DNA from: Gemmatimonadota bacterium | GTDB taxonomy: Bacteria; Gemmatimonadota; Gemmatimonadetes; Gemmatimonadales; GWC2-71-9 | NCBI GenBank assembly: GCA_003246755.1 | Contig: QKDC01000013.1 | Coordinates: 1-44,772 of the forward strand | Length of the DNA: 44,772 nt | Direction of reading: 5' to 3' | Shown: positions 35,084-44,708 of the stretch, piece after piece | How the letters are laid out: every line of letters starts with the position of its first letter | Position numbering within the stretch: position 1 is the first letter of the stretch | The notes under the pieces: generated by a model | What the model was told of the DNA's origin: nothing | The model's database searches: none | Seen by the model: the letters and a program-made list of their open reading frames with translations, nothing else | Made by a program: the position numbers and the translations under genes

Positions 35084-36733
35084 ATGTCTCGCTTCACCGT
35101 TGTCTGTCTGCTCGCAATCCTGACGGGGTGCGGCAGGTCCCCAGCGATCGACCTCATCGCCGTCGGCCGGATTTGGACCGGGAACCCCGATCAGCCCTGG
35201 GCTGAGGCGGTGTCGGTGTCCGGAGGGGTGATCCAGGCGGTGGGTGACAGCACGAGGATTCTCCGTTCCGCAGGCCCGGACACCCAGATTCTCCGGGATG
35301 ACGGCGGGATGATCGTACCCGGATTCGAAGACGACCACACCCACTTTTTTCAAGGTGGGTTCCAACTCAGCTGGATCGATCTTCGAGAGACCCGAACTCC
35401 TGCGGAGTTCATCGGCCGGATCGCGGAATACGCCCGGAACCGCCCTGAGGGTGAATGGATCCTGGGAGGCGACTGGGATCACGAGTGGTGGCCGGGTGCC
35501 CCCCTGCCCACCAGAGAGTGGATCGACTCGGTGACGCCCTCCAATCCAGTCATGGTGAGCCGATACGACGGGCACATGGTGTTCGCCAACTCCCTCGCCA
35601 TGTCACTTGCCGGGGTTGATGGTTCGACCGGGGATGTGGAGGGAGGCGAGATCACGCGCGGCCCATCCGGTCAGCCGACCGGTGTCTTCCGAGACAAGGC
35701 GATGGGTATCATCCAAGCCGCCGTGCCCGTACCCACCCCAGCCCAAATGGACTCGGCGTTGTCCAGAGCCATGGCACACGCTGTTACTCGCGGCGTCACC
35801 ACCGTATCCCATGTGACGGCGACGTGGGACGAGGTCGCGGCAATGCGTCGTGCGGAAGAACGAGGAGCGCTGCTCCTTCGGATTTCGGTCTACATCGACC
35901 TCCCTGATTGGCGGAATGCCGCGGAGTCCCTCCGGGTGAAGGGTCCGGGAGATCACTGGCTCCGCATCGCCGGCGTCAAGGGAATGATGGACGGGTCGTT
36001 GGGAAGCACGACGGCCTGGTTCGAGGACCCCTACGACGACGCGTCGCACACGACCGGCTTGAACGTCACGCCCCTCGATTCGATGCGAGCGTGGATCGGT
36101 GCCGCCGATTCTGCCGGACTCCAAGTGGTGATCCACGCCATTGGCGACCGGGCCAATGCTGTTTTGCTCGACATCTTCGACAGCGTGGCGACGGCACACG
36201 GCCCGCGCGACCGCCGATTCAGGATCGAACACGCGCAGCATCTCCGGCGCCAGGACATTCCACGCTTCAAGGCCCTCGGCGTCATCCCGTCCATGCAGCC
36301 GTACCACGCCATTGATGACGGGCGATGGGCCCAGAAACGGATCGGACCGGAGCGGATCAAGACCACCTATGCGTTCCGCTCCCTCCTCGACGCTGGAGCC
36401 AGGCTGATCTTCGGGTCCGACTGGACCGTCGCACCTATCGACCCCCTGCAGGGGATCTATGGCGCGGTGACCCGTCGCACCCTGGACGGGCTCAACCCGG
36501 ATGGGTGGGTCCCGGAAGAGAAGATCACGGTGGGAGAGGCCCTGCGCGCCTACACCGTGGATAACGCCTACGGCATGTTTCTCGATGACGTCACCGGGAG
36601 TCTCCGTCCCGGTCTCAGGGCTGATTTCGTGATCCTGGACCAAGACCTGACCGCCGTCCCGCCGGAGACGATCAAGGAGGCCAACGTGGTGATGACCATC
36701 GTCGATGGGAAGGTCCTTTTCGGCCGGCAATAG
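35084..36733 (+). CDS. YtcJ-like metal-dependent amidohydrolase, predicted lipoprotein
   Basis: 549 residues. The signal sequence ends in the lipobox LTGC, so the enzyme is probably anchored outside the inner membrane, which is notable for this family. The amidohydrolase-3 fold is complete: 'DDHTHFF' (HxH metal site, about 87), the lysine in '[13 protein letters not shown]' (carboxylated Lys), '[10 protein letters not shown]', 'FRIEHAQHL' and 'FGSDWTVAP' (metal Asp), then the C-terminal '[13 protein letters not shown]' and '[12 protein letters not shown]'. It hydrolyses an unidentified amide or cyclic substrate. It follows a small gene by two bases. Confidence 0.9.
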   Translation: MSRFTVVCLLAILTGCGRSPAIDLIAVGRIWTGNPDQPWAEAVSVSGGVIQAVGDSTRILRSAGPDTQILRDDGGMIVPGFEDDHTHFFQGGFQLSWIDLRETRTPAEFIGRIAEYARNRPEGEWILGGDWDHEWWPGAPLPTREWIDSVTPSNPVMVSRYDGHMVFANSLAMSLAGVDGSTGDVEGGEITRGPSGQPTGVFRDKAMGIIQAAVPVPTPAQMDSALSRAMAHAVTRGVTTVSHVTATWDEVAAMRRAEERGALLLRISVYIDLPDWRNAAESLRVKGPGDHWLRIAGVKGMMDGSLGSTTAWFEDPYDDASHTTGLNVTPLDSMRAWIGAADSAGLQVVIHAIGDRANAVLLDIFDSVATAHGPRDRRFRIEHAQHLRRQDIPRFKALGVIPSMQPYHAIDDGRWAQKRIGPERIKTTYAFRSLLDAGARLIFGSDWTVAPIDPLQGIYGAVTRRTLDGLNPDGWVPEEKITVGEALRAYTVDNAYGMFLDDVTGSLRPGLRADFVILDQDLTAVPPETIKEANVVMTIVDGKVLFGRQ

Positions 36734-36813
36734 GGGTTCGCCGACCACGATGGGCGAGGGTATCTTACCGGAGTTGTGACCGCACTCGTATTCGGCAATC
36801 AGGAGTCTCGACC

Positions 36814-38940
36814 ATGGCGACCAGGCCGAGCACTCGGGCTAGGGCTTCCACCCGCCTCGAAAAGCAGGATCTTCTCGACCTCTACCGCCTGATCTACCTC
36901 TCGCGGCGGGTGGACGACAAGGAAATCCAGCTCAAACGGCAGAACAAGATCTTCTTCCAGATCTCCGGCGCCGGTCACGAAGCGGTGTTGGCCGCTGCCT
37001 CGAAAGTCCTCCGATCTGGCTACGATTGGGTCTTTCCATACTATCGAGACCGCGCGCTTTGCCTGGGGCTCGGGGTTACGCCCACCGAGATGCTGCTTGG
37101 CGCGGTCGCGGCCGCCGACGATCCGAGCTCGGGTGGCCGGCAGATGCCGTCCCACTGGGGGCACAAAGACCTCAACATCGTGAGTTCCTCCAGCCCGACC
37201 GGTACCCAGTTTCTTCAGGCGGTCGGGGCGGCCGAAGCTTCGTTGCGTTACCACCAGAATCGGGACATCGAGGGATGGGAACGGGCCTCTCCCGGTGATG
37301 AAATCGTGTACTGCTCGGCGGGTGACGGAACGACGAGCGAAGGTGAGTTCTGGGAGGCGATGAATAGTGCCTGCAATCTTCAGTTGCCGATCGTCTTCCT
37401 GATCGAAGACAACGGATACGCGATTTCCGTTCCCGTCGAAGTCCAGACGCCGGGCGGCTCCGTCTCGAAAGTTCTCAGTGGGTTTCCCGGTCTCTTCATT
37501 CAGGAAGTGGACGGGTGTGATCCTTTGGCGTCGTACGACGCCATGGTCCGAGCCGCTGACCACGCCCGGGGACGGAAGGGCCCGGCCCTGGTCCATGCTC
37601 ATGTCATCCGACCTTACAGCCATTCGCTCTCCGACGACGAAGTGCAGTACCGCCCACCGGCGGAGCGAGAGCAGGATGCCGCCCGTGATCCGCTCACCGC
37701 GTTCCCCGCGCACCTGCTCGAGGCAGGGGTGGCCACAGAACAGGAATTGGAGATGATCCGCCAGCAGGTGGACGCGGATCTCGAGGTGGCGACTGACGTC
37801 GCTTTGGCGGCACCCCAGCCTGCCACCAGTACCATCGATCAGTTCGTCTATTCGCCGGAGATCGATCCCACCTCGGAGCAGTTCGACACCGAGGAGGACC
37901 CACACTTCGAGGGTGAACCGACCACGATGGTCGATCTCCTGAATACCTGCATTCGCGATGAGATGGTCCGAGACCCCAGGATTGTCGTCTTCGGTGAAGA
38001 CGTCGCCGATGCGAGTCGGGAGGAGTACCTCGACGAGGTCAAGGGCAAGGGTGGGGTCTTCAAAGTGACCTGGGGTCTACAAAAACGGTTTGGGGGGCAC
38101 CGGGTATACAACTCACCACTTGCCGAAGCGAACATCGTTGGCCGAGCCATCGGCCTTGCAGTGCGCGGGATGAAGCCAGTCGTTGAGATCCAATTCTTCG
38201 ACTACATCTGGCCGGCCTACATGCAGATCCGAAATGAACTCGCGCTGATGCGCTGGCGTTCGAACAATGCCTTCGCCTGCCCGGTGGTCGTGCGGGTCAC
38301 CTACGGAGGGTATCTCAAGGGTGGGGCTCCCTATCATTCCCAGACCGGCGCTGCCGTCTTCACCGGCATACCGGGTCTGCGGGTCGTATGCCCCGCGACA
38401 GCGCTCGATGCCGCAGGCCTCCTTCGGACCGCTATCCGATGTGAGGATCCCGTCCTGGTGCTGGAGCACAAACACCTGTACCGACAGACCTACAACAAGG
38501 CGCCCTACCCCGGCCCCAACTTCATGATCCCCCTCGGCAAAGCGCGTGTGGTGCGCGAGGGGAGCGATCTCACCATCGTCACCTACGGAGCCCTGGTCCA
38601 GCGGTCACTCGTCGCCGCGAAGGAGTTGGAGGAGGCCACCGGTGCAAGTGTGGAGATCATCGATCTGCGGTCGCTCTCGCCGGTGGACTGGGAGACGATT
38701 TACACCTCTGTCCGGAAGACCAATCGTGTCATTGTGGCGTACGAAGATTCCCTGTCATGGGGATACGGCGCCGAGCTCTCGGCCCGTATCGCCGACGAGA
38801 CGTTCGCCTGGTTGGACGCTCCGGTCCGGCGCGTTGCTTCGACGGACACCTTCGTGGCCTACGCCCCCGAGTTGGAGGACGTGATTCTGCCTCAGACGGC
38901 AGGGATCCGGGCCGCGATGACGGAGATCCTCAGCTTCTGA
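36814..38940 (+). CDS. 2-oxoacid dehydrogenase E1, alpha and beta subunits fused
   Basis: 708 residues that read as E1-alpha followed by E1-beta of a branched-chain-type 2-oxoacid dehydrogenase complex. Alpha part: '[27 protein letters not shown]', then the ThDP motif '[19 protein letters not shown]...IEDNGYAIS' at about 170-200. Beta part from about 370: '[21 protein letters not shown]', '[20 protein letters not shown]', '[11 protein letters not shown]', '[15 protein letters not shown]' and 'LEHKHLYRQ'. It decarboxylates a 2-oxoacid onto the lipoyl-E2. E2 and E3 are not in the window. AGGAG lies eight bases before the ATG. Confidence 0.93.
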   Translation: MATRPSTRARASTRLEKQDLLDLYRLIYLSRRVDDKEIQLKRQNKIFFQISGAGHEAVLAAASKVLRSGYDWVFPYYRDRALCLGLGVTPTEMLLGAVAAADDPSSGGRQMPSHWGHKDLNIVSSSSPTGTQFLQAVGAAEASLRYHQNRDIEGWERASPGDEIVYCSAGDGTTSEGEFWEAMNSACNLQLPIVFLIEDNGYAISVPVEVQTPGGSVSKVLSGFPGLFIQEVDGCDPLASYDAMVRAADHARGRKGPALVHAHVIRPYSHSLSDDEVQYRPPAEREQDAARDPLTAFPAHLLEAGVATEQELEMIRQQVDADLEVATDVALAAPQPATSTIDQFVYSPEIDPTSEQFDTEEDPHFEGEPTTMVDLLNTCIRDEMVRDPRIVVFGEDVADASREEYLDEVKGKGGVFKVTWGLQKRFGGHRVYNSPLAEANIVGRAIGLAVRGMKPVVEIQFFDYIWPAYMQIRNELALMRWRSNNAFACPVVVRVTYGGYLKGGAPYHSQTGAAVFTGIPGLRVVCPATALDAAGLLRTAIRCEDPVLVLEHKHLYRQTYNKAPYPGPNFMIPLGKARVVREGSDLTIVTYGALVQRSLVAAKELEEATGASVEIIDLRSLSPVDWETIYTSVRKTNRVIVAYEDSLSWGYGAELSARIADETFAWLDAPVRRVASTDTFVAYAPELEDVILPQTAGIRAAMTEILSF

Positions 38941-38955
38941 CCCTTTCGCCGCACT

Positions 38956-38970
38956 GTTTCACTTTGAAAC
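38956..38970. promoter_or_regulatory. Inverted repeat between the E1 and PBP genes
   Basis: GTTTCA-CTT-TGAAAC, a perfect 6-3-6 inverted repeat. It has no T-tract and low stem stability, so it suits a protein-binding site better than a terminator. Confidence 0.4.
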
Positions 38971-38975
38971 CATCC

Positions 38976-38991
38976 GACGTTCCCTGACGTC
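38976..38991. promoter_or_regulatory. Second inverted repeat before the PBP gene
   Basis: GACGT-TCCCTG-ACGTC, five-base arms and a six-base spacer, six bases after the previous repeat. Possible operator; function unknown. Confidence 0.3.
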
Positions 38992-39021
38992 TGGGCATCA
39001 TATGACTTAAGGGGGCGACAG

Positions 39022-41175
39022 ATGACCAAGCGCCAAATCTGGGGCCGGCTCTGGCGAGCGGGTCTCATCACAGCTGTCGTCGCACTCCTCGCCGTAGGGT
39101 ATGAGGCCACCTTCCGTGCCCGGCTTGGGGCACCCGAAGCGCGCCTGGCAACGGCCCTCTACACTCGCCCGGTCGGGTGGGGAAATGAGCGATCACGAGA
39201 GCCGATACCAATCGGGGTGCTGAGGGGAAACCTCAGCGAGTATCGGGTACCGGTTCACCTCGATGAGATACCCGATCGTCTGATCCAGGCCGTCCTCGCC
39301 GTGGAAGACCAACGATTCCATTCCCACCACGGGCTCGACTTCCGCCGGATAGCTGGGGCGGCGGCCGCCAACGTCAAGGCCGGCGGGTTCTCGCAGGGCG
39401 GAAGCACGATCACCCAGCAGCTCGCCAAGAACCTCTTCCTCTCGGCGAGTCGCACTCCGATCCGTAAGCTCCGCGAAGCGGCCATGGCCCTCGCCCTCGA
39501 GGACCGCTACGACAAACAGACCATCCTCGAGGCCTACCTCAACGAGATCTACTTCGGGCAGGACGGACCGCGCGCCATCCACGGGGTCGCGGCGGCGGCC
39601 CGCTACTACTTCGATGACGATCTGGAGGACATCAGCCTCGGCGAGGCCGCTCTCCTCGCGGGGATGATCCGTGCTCCCAATCGGTACACTCCTGTCCGGC
39701 ACCCGGACACGGCGCGCGAGCGTCGTGATTTGGTGCTGCGCCTCATGGCAGAACAGGGGCGAGTCTCGGAGCGGAAGGCGGAACGCGCGGCTCGCGAACG
39801 GATTCGGACCAAGCCCCATCCGCAACAAACGGTCGATGCACGCTATTTCAGGGACTTCGCCCTTACGCAGATCTCGAAGGAAACAGGGCATCTCCCGGCG
39901 CGAGGTGCCGCCGTCTACACCACGCTCGATGCCTCGCTTCAGAGGGCCGCAGAGCGTGCCGTGGTTCGTGGCCTCGACGGTCTCCGAGTGCAAGGAGCCC
40001 AGGCCGCACTCGTCGCGCTCGATCCCAGGACGGGTGATGTGCTCGCGATGGTTGGTGGACGAGACTACGGGGCATCACAGTTCAATCGCGCCACCGATGC
40101 CCTGCGCCAGCCGGGCAGTGCCTTCAAGCCCATCGTCGCGCTGGCGGCCCTGGGGCGCGACGGGCGTGATGGTCCCGCGTTCACACTGGCGTCGGTGGTC
40201 GAGGACCAACCGCTCAGCCTGGTGACCCCTGCAGGTCGTTGGGAGCCGAGCAACTACGACCAGGAGTTTCACGGTTCGGTGACCGTGAGGGAGGCGCTGG
40301 AACAATCGCTCAATGTGCCCTTCGCTCGGATCGGACTCAGTATCGGTTCCGAGCGAATCGTTGCCACGGGCAAGCGCCTCGGTCTGACCAGTCCATTGCG
40401 CCCAGTGCCCAGCATTGCCCTGGGGACATCCGAAGTCACCCCGCTCGAACTGACACGGGCCTATGGAGTCTTTGCAACGGGTGGGTACCTGGCGGAACTG
40501 AGAACGGTCCTCGGCAGCAGCAGGGGTGCCGGTGACCTCGACCAGAACGGCGAACCTCGACTCGATCGGGTGGCGGATCCAGCCGAGACGTACCTGGTGA
40601 CCTCGGCGCTCGAAGGTGTCGTGGCCCGTGGGACCGGTCGAAACCTGAGGGGATTGAGTCGGCGGGAGGGGGGGCTTGCTGGGAAGTCGGGTACCTCGGA
40701 CGATTGGCGCGACGCATGGTTCGTGGCCTATACGCCGTCGCTCGTGGTTGGTGTCTGGGTGGGGTACGATGACGGTGAGAGCCTCCGGCTCACCGGATCT
40801 CGCGCAGCACTACCGATTGCGGCACGCTTTCTCCAAGACGCGTTCCGTGCGCAGGGTCCGGAGCCCTTCCCGGTTCCGGAGGGTCTCGAAGTGAAGCGGG
40901 TTGGGCGGAGCGACTTGGGTTGGTCGGGTTGGCAGTGTTACGGGGAGCGCGAAGTGTTCCTGCAGGGCACGGCCCCGGAAGACGAATGCCGTTCGTTTGG
41001 GCTCCCCGATTCCTGGGTCACCCTGCTACGCGAACGAGGCAGCGATCTGGAAGAGTTGTTCGACGGTCACGGGGATGAACTCGTCGACCTATTCCAGGAT
41101 CGAGCCGAGGAGTTCGTGGAGCGGCTCGTCGAGGCTCTCAATCGGCGAGCGCGCCAATTGGCGAGATCGCACTGA
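39022..41175 (+). CDS. Class A penicillin-binding protein (transglycosylase/transpeptidase)
   Basis: 717 residues. An N-terminal helix (about 14-30) anchors it in the inner membrane. The GT51 glycosyltransferase domain (about 80-260) has 'VEDQRFHSHHGLD' with catalytic Glu, 'GGSTITQQLAKNL', 'RKLREAAMALALE' and 'TILEAYLNEIYFGQ'. The transpeptidase domain has nucleophile Ser366 in 'PGSAFKP' (SxxK with Lys369), 'EQSLNVP' (SxN) and 'GKSGTSDDW' (KSGT). The ~90-residue C-terminal tail is rich in Glu/Arg and contains two cysteines. It polymerises and cross-links peptidoglycan. ATG 39022 follows AAGGGGG. Confidence 0.95.
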   Translation: MTKRQIWGRLWRAGLITAVVALLAVGYEATFRARLGAPEARLATALYTRPVGWGNERSREPIPIGVLRGNLSEYRVPVHLDEIPDRLIQAVLAVEDQRFHSHHGLDFRRIAGAAAANVKAGGFSQGGSTITQQLAKNLFLSASRTPIRKLREAAMALALEDRYDKQTILEAYLNEIYFGQDGPRAIHGVAAAARYYFDDDLEDISLGEAALLAGMIRAPNRYTPVRHPDTARERRDLVLRLMAEQGRVSERKAERAARERIRTKPHPQQTVDARYFRDFALTQISKETGHLPARGAAVYTTLDASLQRAAERAVVRGLDGLRVQGAQAALVALDPRTGDVLAMVGGRDYGASQFNRATDALRQPGSAFKPIVALAALGRDGRDGPAFTLASVVEDQPLSLVTPAGRWEPSNYDQEFHGSVTVREALEQSLNVPFARIGLSIGSERIVATGKRLGLTSPLRPVPSIALGTSEVTPLELTRAYGVFATGGYLAELRTVLGSSRGAGDLDQNGEPRLDRVADPAETYLVTSALEGVVARGTGRNLRGLSRREGGLAGKSGTSDDWRDAWFVAYTPSLVVGVWVGYDDGESLRLTGSRAALPIAARFLQDAFRAQGPEPFPVPEGLEVKRVGRSDLGWSGWQCYGEREVFLQGTAPEDECRSFGLPDSWVTLLRERGSDLEELFDGHGDELVDLFQDRAEEFVERLVEALNRRARQLARSH

Positions 41176-41191
41176 CGGCGAAGGCCTCTCC

Positions 41192-41971
41192 TCAGGGGTA
41201 GAGCAGTGCCACGTGGAGGGAGAAATCCTGCACGCGGATTTCCAACTTGACGGTGCCTGATGCCAGGTCGACCTCCTTGAGATTTCCGGCAGCGATGACC
41301 CAAGGCTGTCTGCCCATCCGGAGACAATGTGATTTCGGTCGAGCCTGGGCCCAGAGGAATGGATCCCAGGGGCTACCCCATAGCGACTGACATGATCGCC
41401 ACCACCTCGCAGCACGTGGGTGAGCGCAGCAAGGTGTTCCGACCGGGGAGAAGTGCCACATCGGCTTGTCCGCCGTTTGCAGGTCCGCTCTGTCCGGCGG
41501 GGGAAGTCGTTTGCATTGTGCTCTCTATCACTCCTCGTTCCAGATCCACGACCGTCGTACGCTGTCCCGGTTGGGCGACATAGGCGCGTGCGTGATCCGG
41601 GCTGATGGCCAGCCCTTCGCTGGGCAGGCCGTGGAGGTCCACGCTTGCCTGGAGAGTCATGGTCTGGAGATCGATCACCCACAGGGAGTCACCGGTGATA
41701 GCGGCGAGGGCACCGTCCGCTGAGACCTCAACCTGGTGACCGTCCGTTCTGATCCGTTCGCCAGGAAGGCTCGGGGACCTGGTGCCGGAGGTGGGGGTGG
41801 TGGGCCTGGAGGTGGGAGTAGTGCCGCTGGGCCGCTGGGCCCGCCCCCACTGCACCCGAAGACCAAACCCAGCGCCACGACGGCGACACCCGATCTCAGA
41901 GGCCGCCGTCGTGGGAGCCGAGCTGGCCTAGTTCGGGTCCACGTCCGCTGTAATGTCCGGGCCCGTGACAT
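41192..41971 (-). pseudogene. Broken YVTN/PD40-type propeller lipoprotein gene
   Basis: A protein can be read only by changing frame. The first segment has a lipoprotein signal with lipobox VFGC and a proline-rich linker (PPPGPPPPPP), then 'RAFLANGSERTVTRL'. After a one-base loss near 41727-41731 the sense continues in another frame: 'EVSADGALAAITGDSLWVID', 'SEGLAISPDHARAYVAQPGQ' and 'TTVVDLERG'. An in-frame TAG follows at 41373-41375, after which 'GSTEITLSPDGQTA' resumes. A further shift near 41300-41306 leads to 'WVIAAGNLKEVDLASGTVKLEIRV' and the stop at 41192. These are propeller-type repeats. Several lesions suggest decay, though assembly errors are possible. The start is uncertain; ATG 41971 overlaps the preceding lipoprotein gene. 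Confidence 0.6.
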
Positions 41972-42551
41972 CACAGGTCTCTGTCTCTGGAAGGGTGTTG
42001 TCGGTGGCAAACCGTGGCGGCCAGTCCGCGTAGGCCGAGGTGGGGGTGAGAGAGAATGTCAGGCCCGCCCCCTCCGCCATGTCACCGTGAATGATGAGCG
42101 CGAACCCCGTATAGCCGCCCCGGTTGAAGAGGATCTTCACGTACCCGGTCCCGTTGCCCCTGTCTGCGAACCACACCGTTGCCGCCCCCGTCGCCTCATT
42201 GAGGTCGAGAAAGTCGTCCATGACGCCGGAACAGCTCCCGACTGAACTCATGCCGCTCCAGGTGATGACGGCGGTAGGGTCGCCGGTTTGGGCGTCATAC
42301 CACACGTCCGTCTCATGCTTCTTCTTGTTGTCGACCAGGATCGTCCCGTCCGTCGGCGCCATGGTGACGGCACCGGCGTAAGAGAGGGTCGCATTGGGAC
42401 CGGAGCCGGTGCCGGGCTTCCCACTTCCCCCCTTGCCAAGCTGCAATTCCTGCACATCATCTTGGGGTGTGGTCACTCCTTCGGCGCAACCACTGAGGAC
42501 GAGCAGAGCCCCGAGAGCGAGGACGGGGAAGGCGAGAGTTGGGGTCTTCAT
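41928..42551 (-). CDS. Lipoprotein of unknown function
   Basis: 207 residues. The signal peptide has lipobox VLSGC, giving an acylated, envelope-anchored protein. The mature part begins with a Gly/Lys-rich linker (GKGGSGKPGTGSG). A probably beta-rich domain follows ('SYAGAVTMAPTDGTILVDN', 'ATVWFADRGNGTGYVKILF', 'GYTGFALIIHGD'), ending in an acidic tail. No family is recognised. GGAG stands eight to nine bases before ATG 42551, so the longer upstream frame is rejected. It is divergent from the BTAD regulator and upstream of the broken propeller lipoprotein, possibly one former operon. Confidence 0.75.
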   Translation of the reverse strand: MKTPTLAFPVLALGALLVLSGCAEGVTTPQDDVQELQLGKGGSGKPGTGSGPNATLSYAGAVTMAPTDGTILVDNKKKHETDVWYDAQTGDPTAVITWSGMSSVGSCSGVMDDFLDLNEATGAATVWFADRGNGTGYVKILFNRGGYTGFALIIHGDMAEGAGLTFSLTPTSAYADWPPRFATDNTLPETETCDVTGPDITADVDPN

Positions 42552-42653
42552 CGGATGTCTCCTTGCATGATCAGGCGATCTGGGTCCTGACCGGTGAACG
42601 GTGCCCCGAGGGGACGGACGAATGCGCAACACTAGGCGCGGCAGATAACCCCT

Positions 42654-42674
42654 CGATCACCTGACAGGTGATCG
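42654..42674. promoter_or_regulatory. Perfect 21-bp palindrome ahead of the BTAD regulator
   Basis: Ten-base arms CGATCACCTG and CAGGTGATCG around a single A, 27 bases before the regulator's ATG and in the divergent region with the lipoprotein gene. It has the form of a dimer-binding operator. As RNA it would have a one-base loop and no T-tract, so it is not a normal terminator. Confidence 0.6.
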
Positions 42675-42678
42675 GACG

Positions 42679-42689
42679 ATTCTGAGAAT
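42679..42689. promoter_or_regulatory. Short palindrome next to the 21-bp palindrome
   Basis: ATTCT-G-AGAAT. Its centre (42684) is 20 bases from the centre of the larger palindrome (42664), about two helical turns, so proteins bound at both sites would lie on the same face. Confidence 0.35.
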
Positions 42690-42701
42690 TCGGCGGGGTG
42701 T

Positions 42702-44708
42702 ATGTCACTACCGGTATTCGAGTTGCGACTTTTGGGTGGAGTGGATCTTCGTGCTCCCGGGGGCGAGCTTGCCTGCGGGCAGATCCTGGCCCAATCCCGC
42801 CGGACTGCCCTGCTGGCCTACCTCAGGCTGGCGGCTCGAGACCGCCTCGCGAGTCGTGATACTCTGCACGGCATCTTCTGGCCTGAGCTTCCGCAATCGC
42901 GTGCTCGGCGAGCCCTCAACCAGTCGCTCTATTTCCTGAGACATCGGATGGGGGACGACGTCTTCCTGACCGATGGTCCAAGCCTGATCGGAGTAGATCC
43001 CGCTCGGGTTTCCTGTGATGCTGATGAGTTCGAGACGAGGGTTCAGGCCGACGATCTTGCCGCGGCACTCGACTCTTACTCCGGCGTCTTATTCGATGGG
43101 TTCCATCTCTCCGGAGTCCCTGATTTTGAACGTTGGCTCGATCGGGAGCGGGAACGGCTGCGGGGGGTGGCGCGCACCGCAGCCTGGACGCTGATCGAGA
43201 GGCACCGGGAGCGTCGCGAACTCGTGGAAGCAATTCATTGGGGGCGCTGGCTCCGGCAGTTCGAGCCGTACGACGAGGCCCTCATGAACTGTTTGCTGGA
43301 TCTTCTTGAGGCCGCCGGGGACCGCTCGGCGATCAAGCGTGAGATGAGGTCGTTCGAAACCCGACTCCAACAGGACCTTGGGTACACGCCGGGCGAGGCC
43401 ATGGTGGAGCGAGTGGAGACCATCCTCACCGCCGGTAATCACCGGGTGGTGGATCCATCGGTCTACGCGCGTGTGGATGAGGTGACCCACACCACCGTGG
43501 AGCAAGAGTCCATCGGTGGAGCGGGCCGACAAGCAAAACCTCGGCCGCACCGCTGGTGGCCTGCCATCCCGGTGGGTCTGGCAGCGATCGTTGCGGCCAT
43601 CGCGCTCTGGACACGAACGGTGTCTTCGGAGCTCAACCCACCACCGGCCAATGGTCGCCGGGTGGCGGTGCTCCCGTTCAGGAACGAAACCGGGGATTCC
43701 ACACTCGACTACCTCGAACGCGTGGCCGCCGACTGGACTCGGCAGCGTCTCGTGCAGATGGGTCTCGTGGAAGTCGTGCCGAGCATTATCACCTTCCAGA
43801 CGGTCCTCGACATCCCGAGTGTTCCAGCCTCGGAATCATCGTCACGTGCAACCAGTGAGTCATTTGCCGTCGCTACCGCGACCGGGGCCTCCGTAGTCGT
43901 GCTTGGGAGCATCACGCGCACCGGTGATACGCTCATTTTCTCTGGCTCAGCAGAAGACCCCAACCTCGGAAGGGTGGTTGGGGTGGTCAAACCCGTTCGC
44001 GTCACGAGGGATGAGCCACTCGAGGGTATCGAGCAGGTGGCCCAGCACCTGGCGGGGACGATGGCCGCCCTCGTAAGTCCCAACATGGCCGGGTGGGCCG
44101 AGAAGGGGAGCAGACCTCCCACGCTGGAGGCCTACCGCCGATTCGATGCGGCGATGGAGCGTTTCCTGTCCGCCTCCTCCATCAGTGCCGGGGCGCCTGA
44201 AGCGGGTGCGGCCTTCGCTGAAGCTGCGCTAGCGGATGAGGGGTTCACCTCTCCGCTCGTCTGGTCCATCATCGCGAACATGTATCACGATCAGTGGCGC
44301 GAGGCCGCTGCCACGAGCGAGGTTCTGGCTCATCATCTCGCTGATTTGCCCGCCTGGGATCGCGCGGTACTGGAATACGCTCAAGCGCGTCTCTCGGACG
44401 ACCTCCCCGCTGCCTACGTTGCCCTGCGACACGTGGTTGAGCTCGTTTCCGCCCCCGAATGGCGGGAGTTATTGGCTTTGTATGCCTTCTTTAACCGACG
44501 GCCCCGTGAGGCGCTCTCAGAGTTTCACCGCCAGAACCCCATACCCAGCCGCCTCGTTGGAAACCGTCGAAACTGGGAGGCTTCCGCCTACCATCTGATG
44601 GAGGATTACGAAACGGAACTCCGCATGACCCAGCGGGATGGGTTGTCCATCCGGGCGAAGGAGGGAATTGAACTCCGAGCCCGTGTCGGGCTCGGTGAGA
44701 CGCGATGA
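42702..44708 (+). CDS. BTAD/SARP-type transcriptional regulator, membrane-spanning, possibly interrupted
   Basis: 668 residues up to a TGA at 44706-44708. Residues about 1-95 resemble the winged-helix DNA-binding domain of SARP regulators ('LRLLGGVDLRAPGG', 'RRTALLAYLRLAARD', 'ALNQSLYFLRHRMG'). Residues about 100-245 are the bacterial transcriptional activation domain. One transmembrane helix (about 287-304, 'AIPVGLAAIVAAIALW') separates it from a probably periplasmic half, which contains 'RRVAVLPFRNETGD' (as in FlgO/TolB-N-like modules) and TPR-like helices from about 470. Beyond the TGA the same frame stays open to the window end with helix-like sequence (VLREALARLQPPGG), so the stop may be premature. 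A 21-bp palindrome precedes the gene. Confidence 0.8.
   Translation: MSLPVFELRLLGGVDLRAPGGELACGQILAQSRRTALLAYLRLAARDRLASRDTLHGIFWPELPQSRARRALNQSLYFLRHRMGDDVFLTDGPSLIGVDPARVSCDADEFETRVQADDLAAALDSYSGVLFDGFHLSGVPDFERWLDRERERLRGVARTAAWTLIERHRERRELVEAIHWGRWLRQFEPYDEALMNCLLDLLEAAGDRSAIKREMRSFETRLQQDLGYTPGEAMVERVETILTAGNHRVVDPSVYARVDEVTHTTVEQESIGGAGRQAKPRPHRWWPAIPVGLAAIVAAIALWTRTVSSELNPPPANGRRVAVLPFRNETGDSTLDYLERVAADWTRQRLVQMGLVEVVPSIITFQTVLDIPSVPASESSSRATSESFAVATATGASVVVLGSITRTGDTLIFSGSAEDPNLGRVVGVVKPVRVTRDEPLEGIEQVAQHLAGTMAALVSPNMAGWAEKGSRPPTLEAYRRFDAAMERFLSASSISAGAPEAGAAFAEAALADEGFTSPLVWSIIANMYHDQWREAAATSEVLAHHLADLPAWDRAVLEYAQARLSDDLPAAYVALRHVVELVSAPEWRELLALYAFFNRRPREALSEFHRQNPIPSRLVGNRRNWEASAYHLMEDYETELRMTQRDGLSIRAKEGIELRARVGLGETR

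Noticed and set aside
35603-37905. Two long minus-strand open frames (381 and 368 codons)
   Set aside because: Antisense to the amidohydrolase and fused E1 genes; no recognisable protein features.
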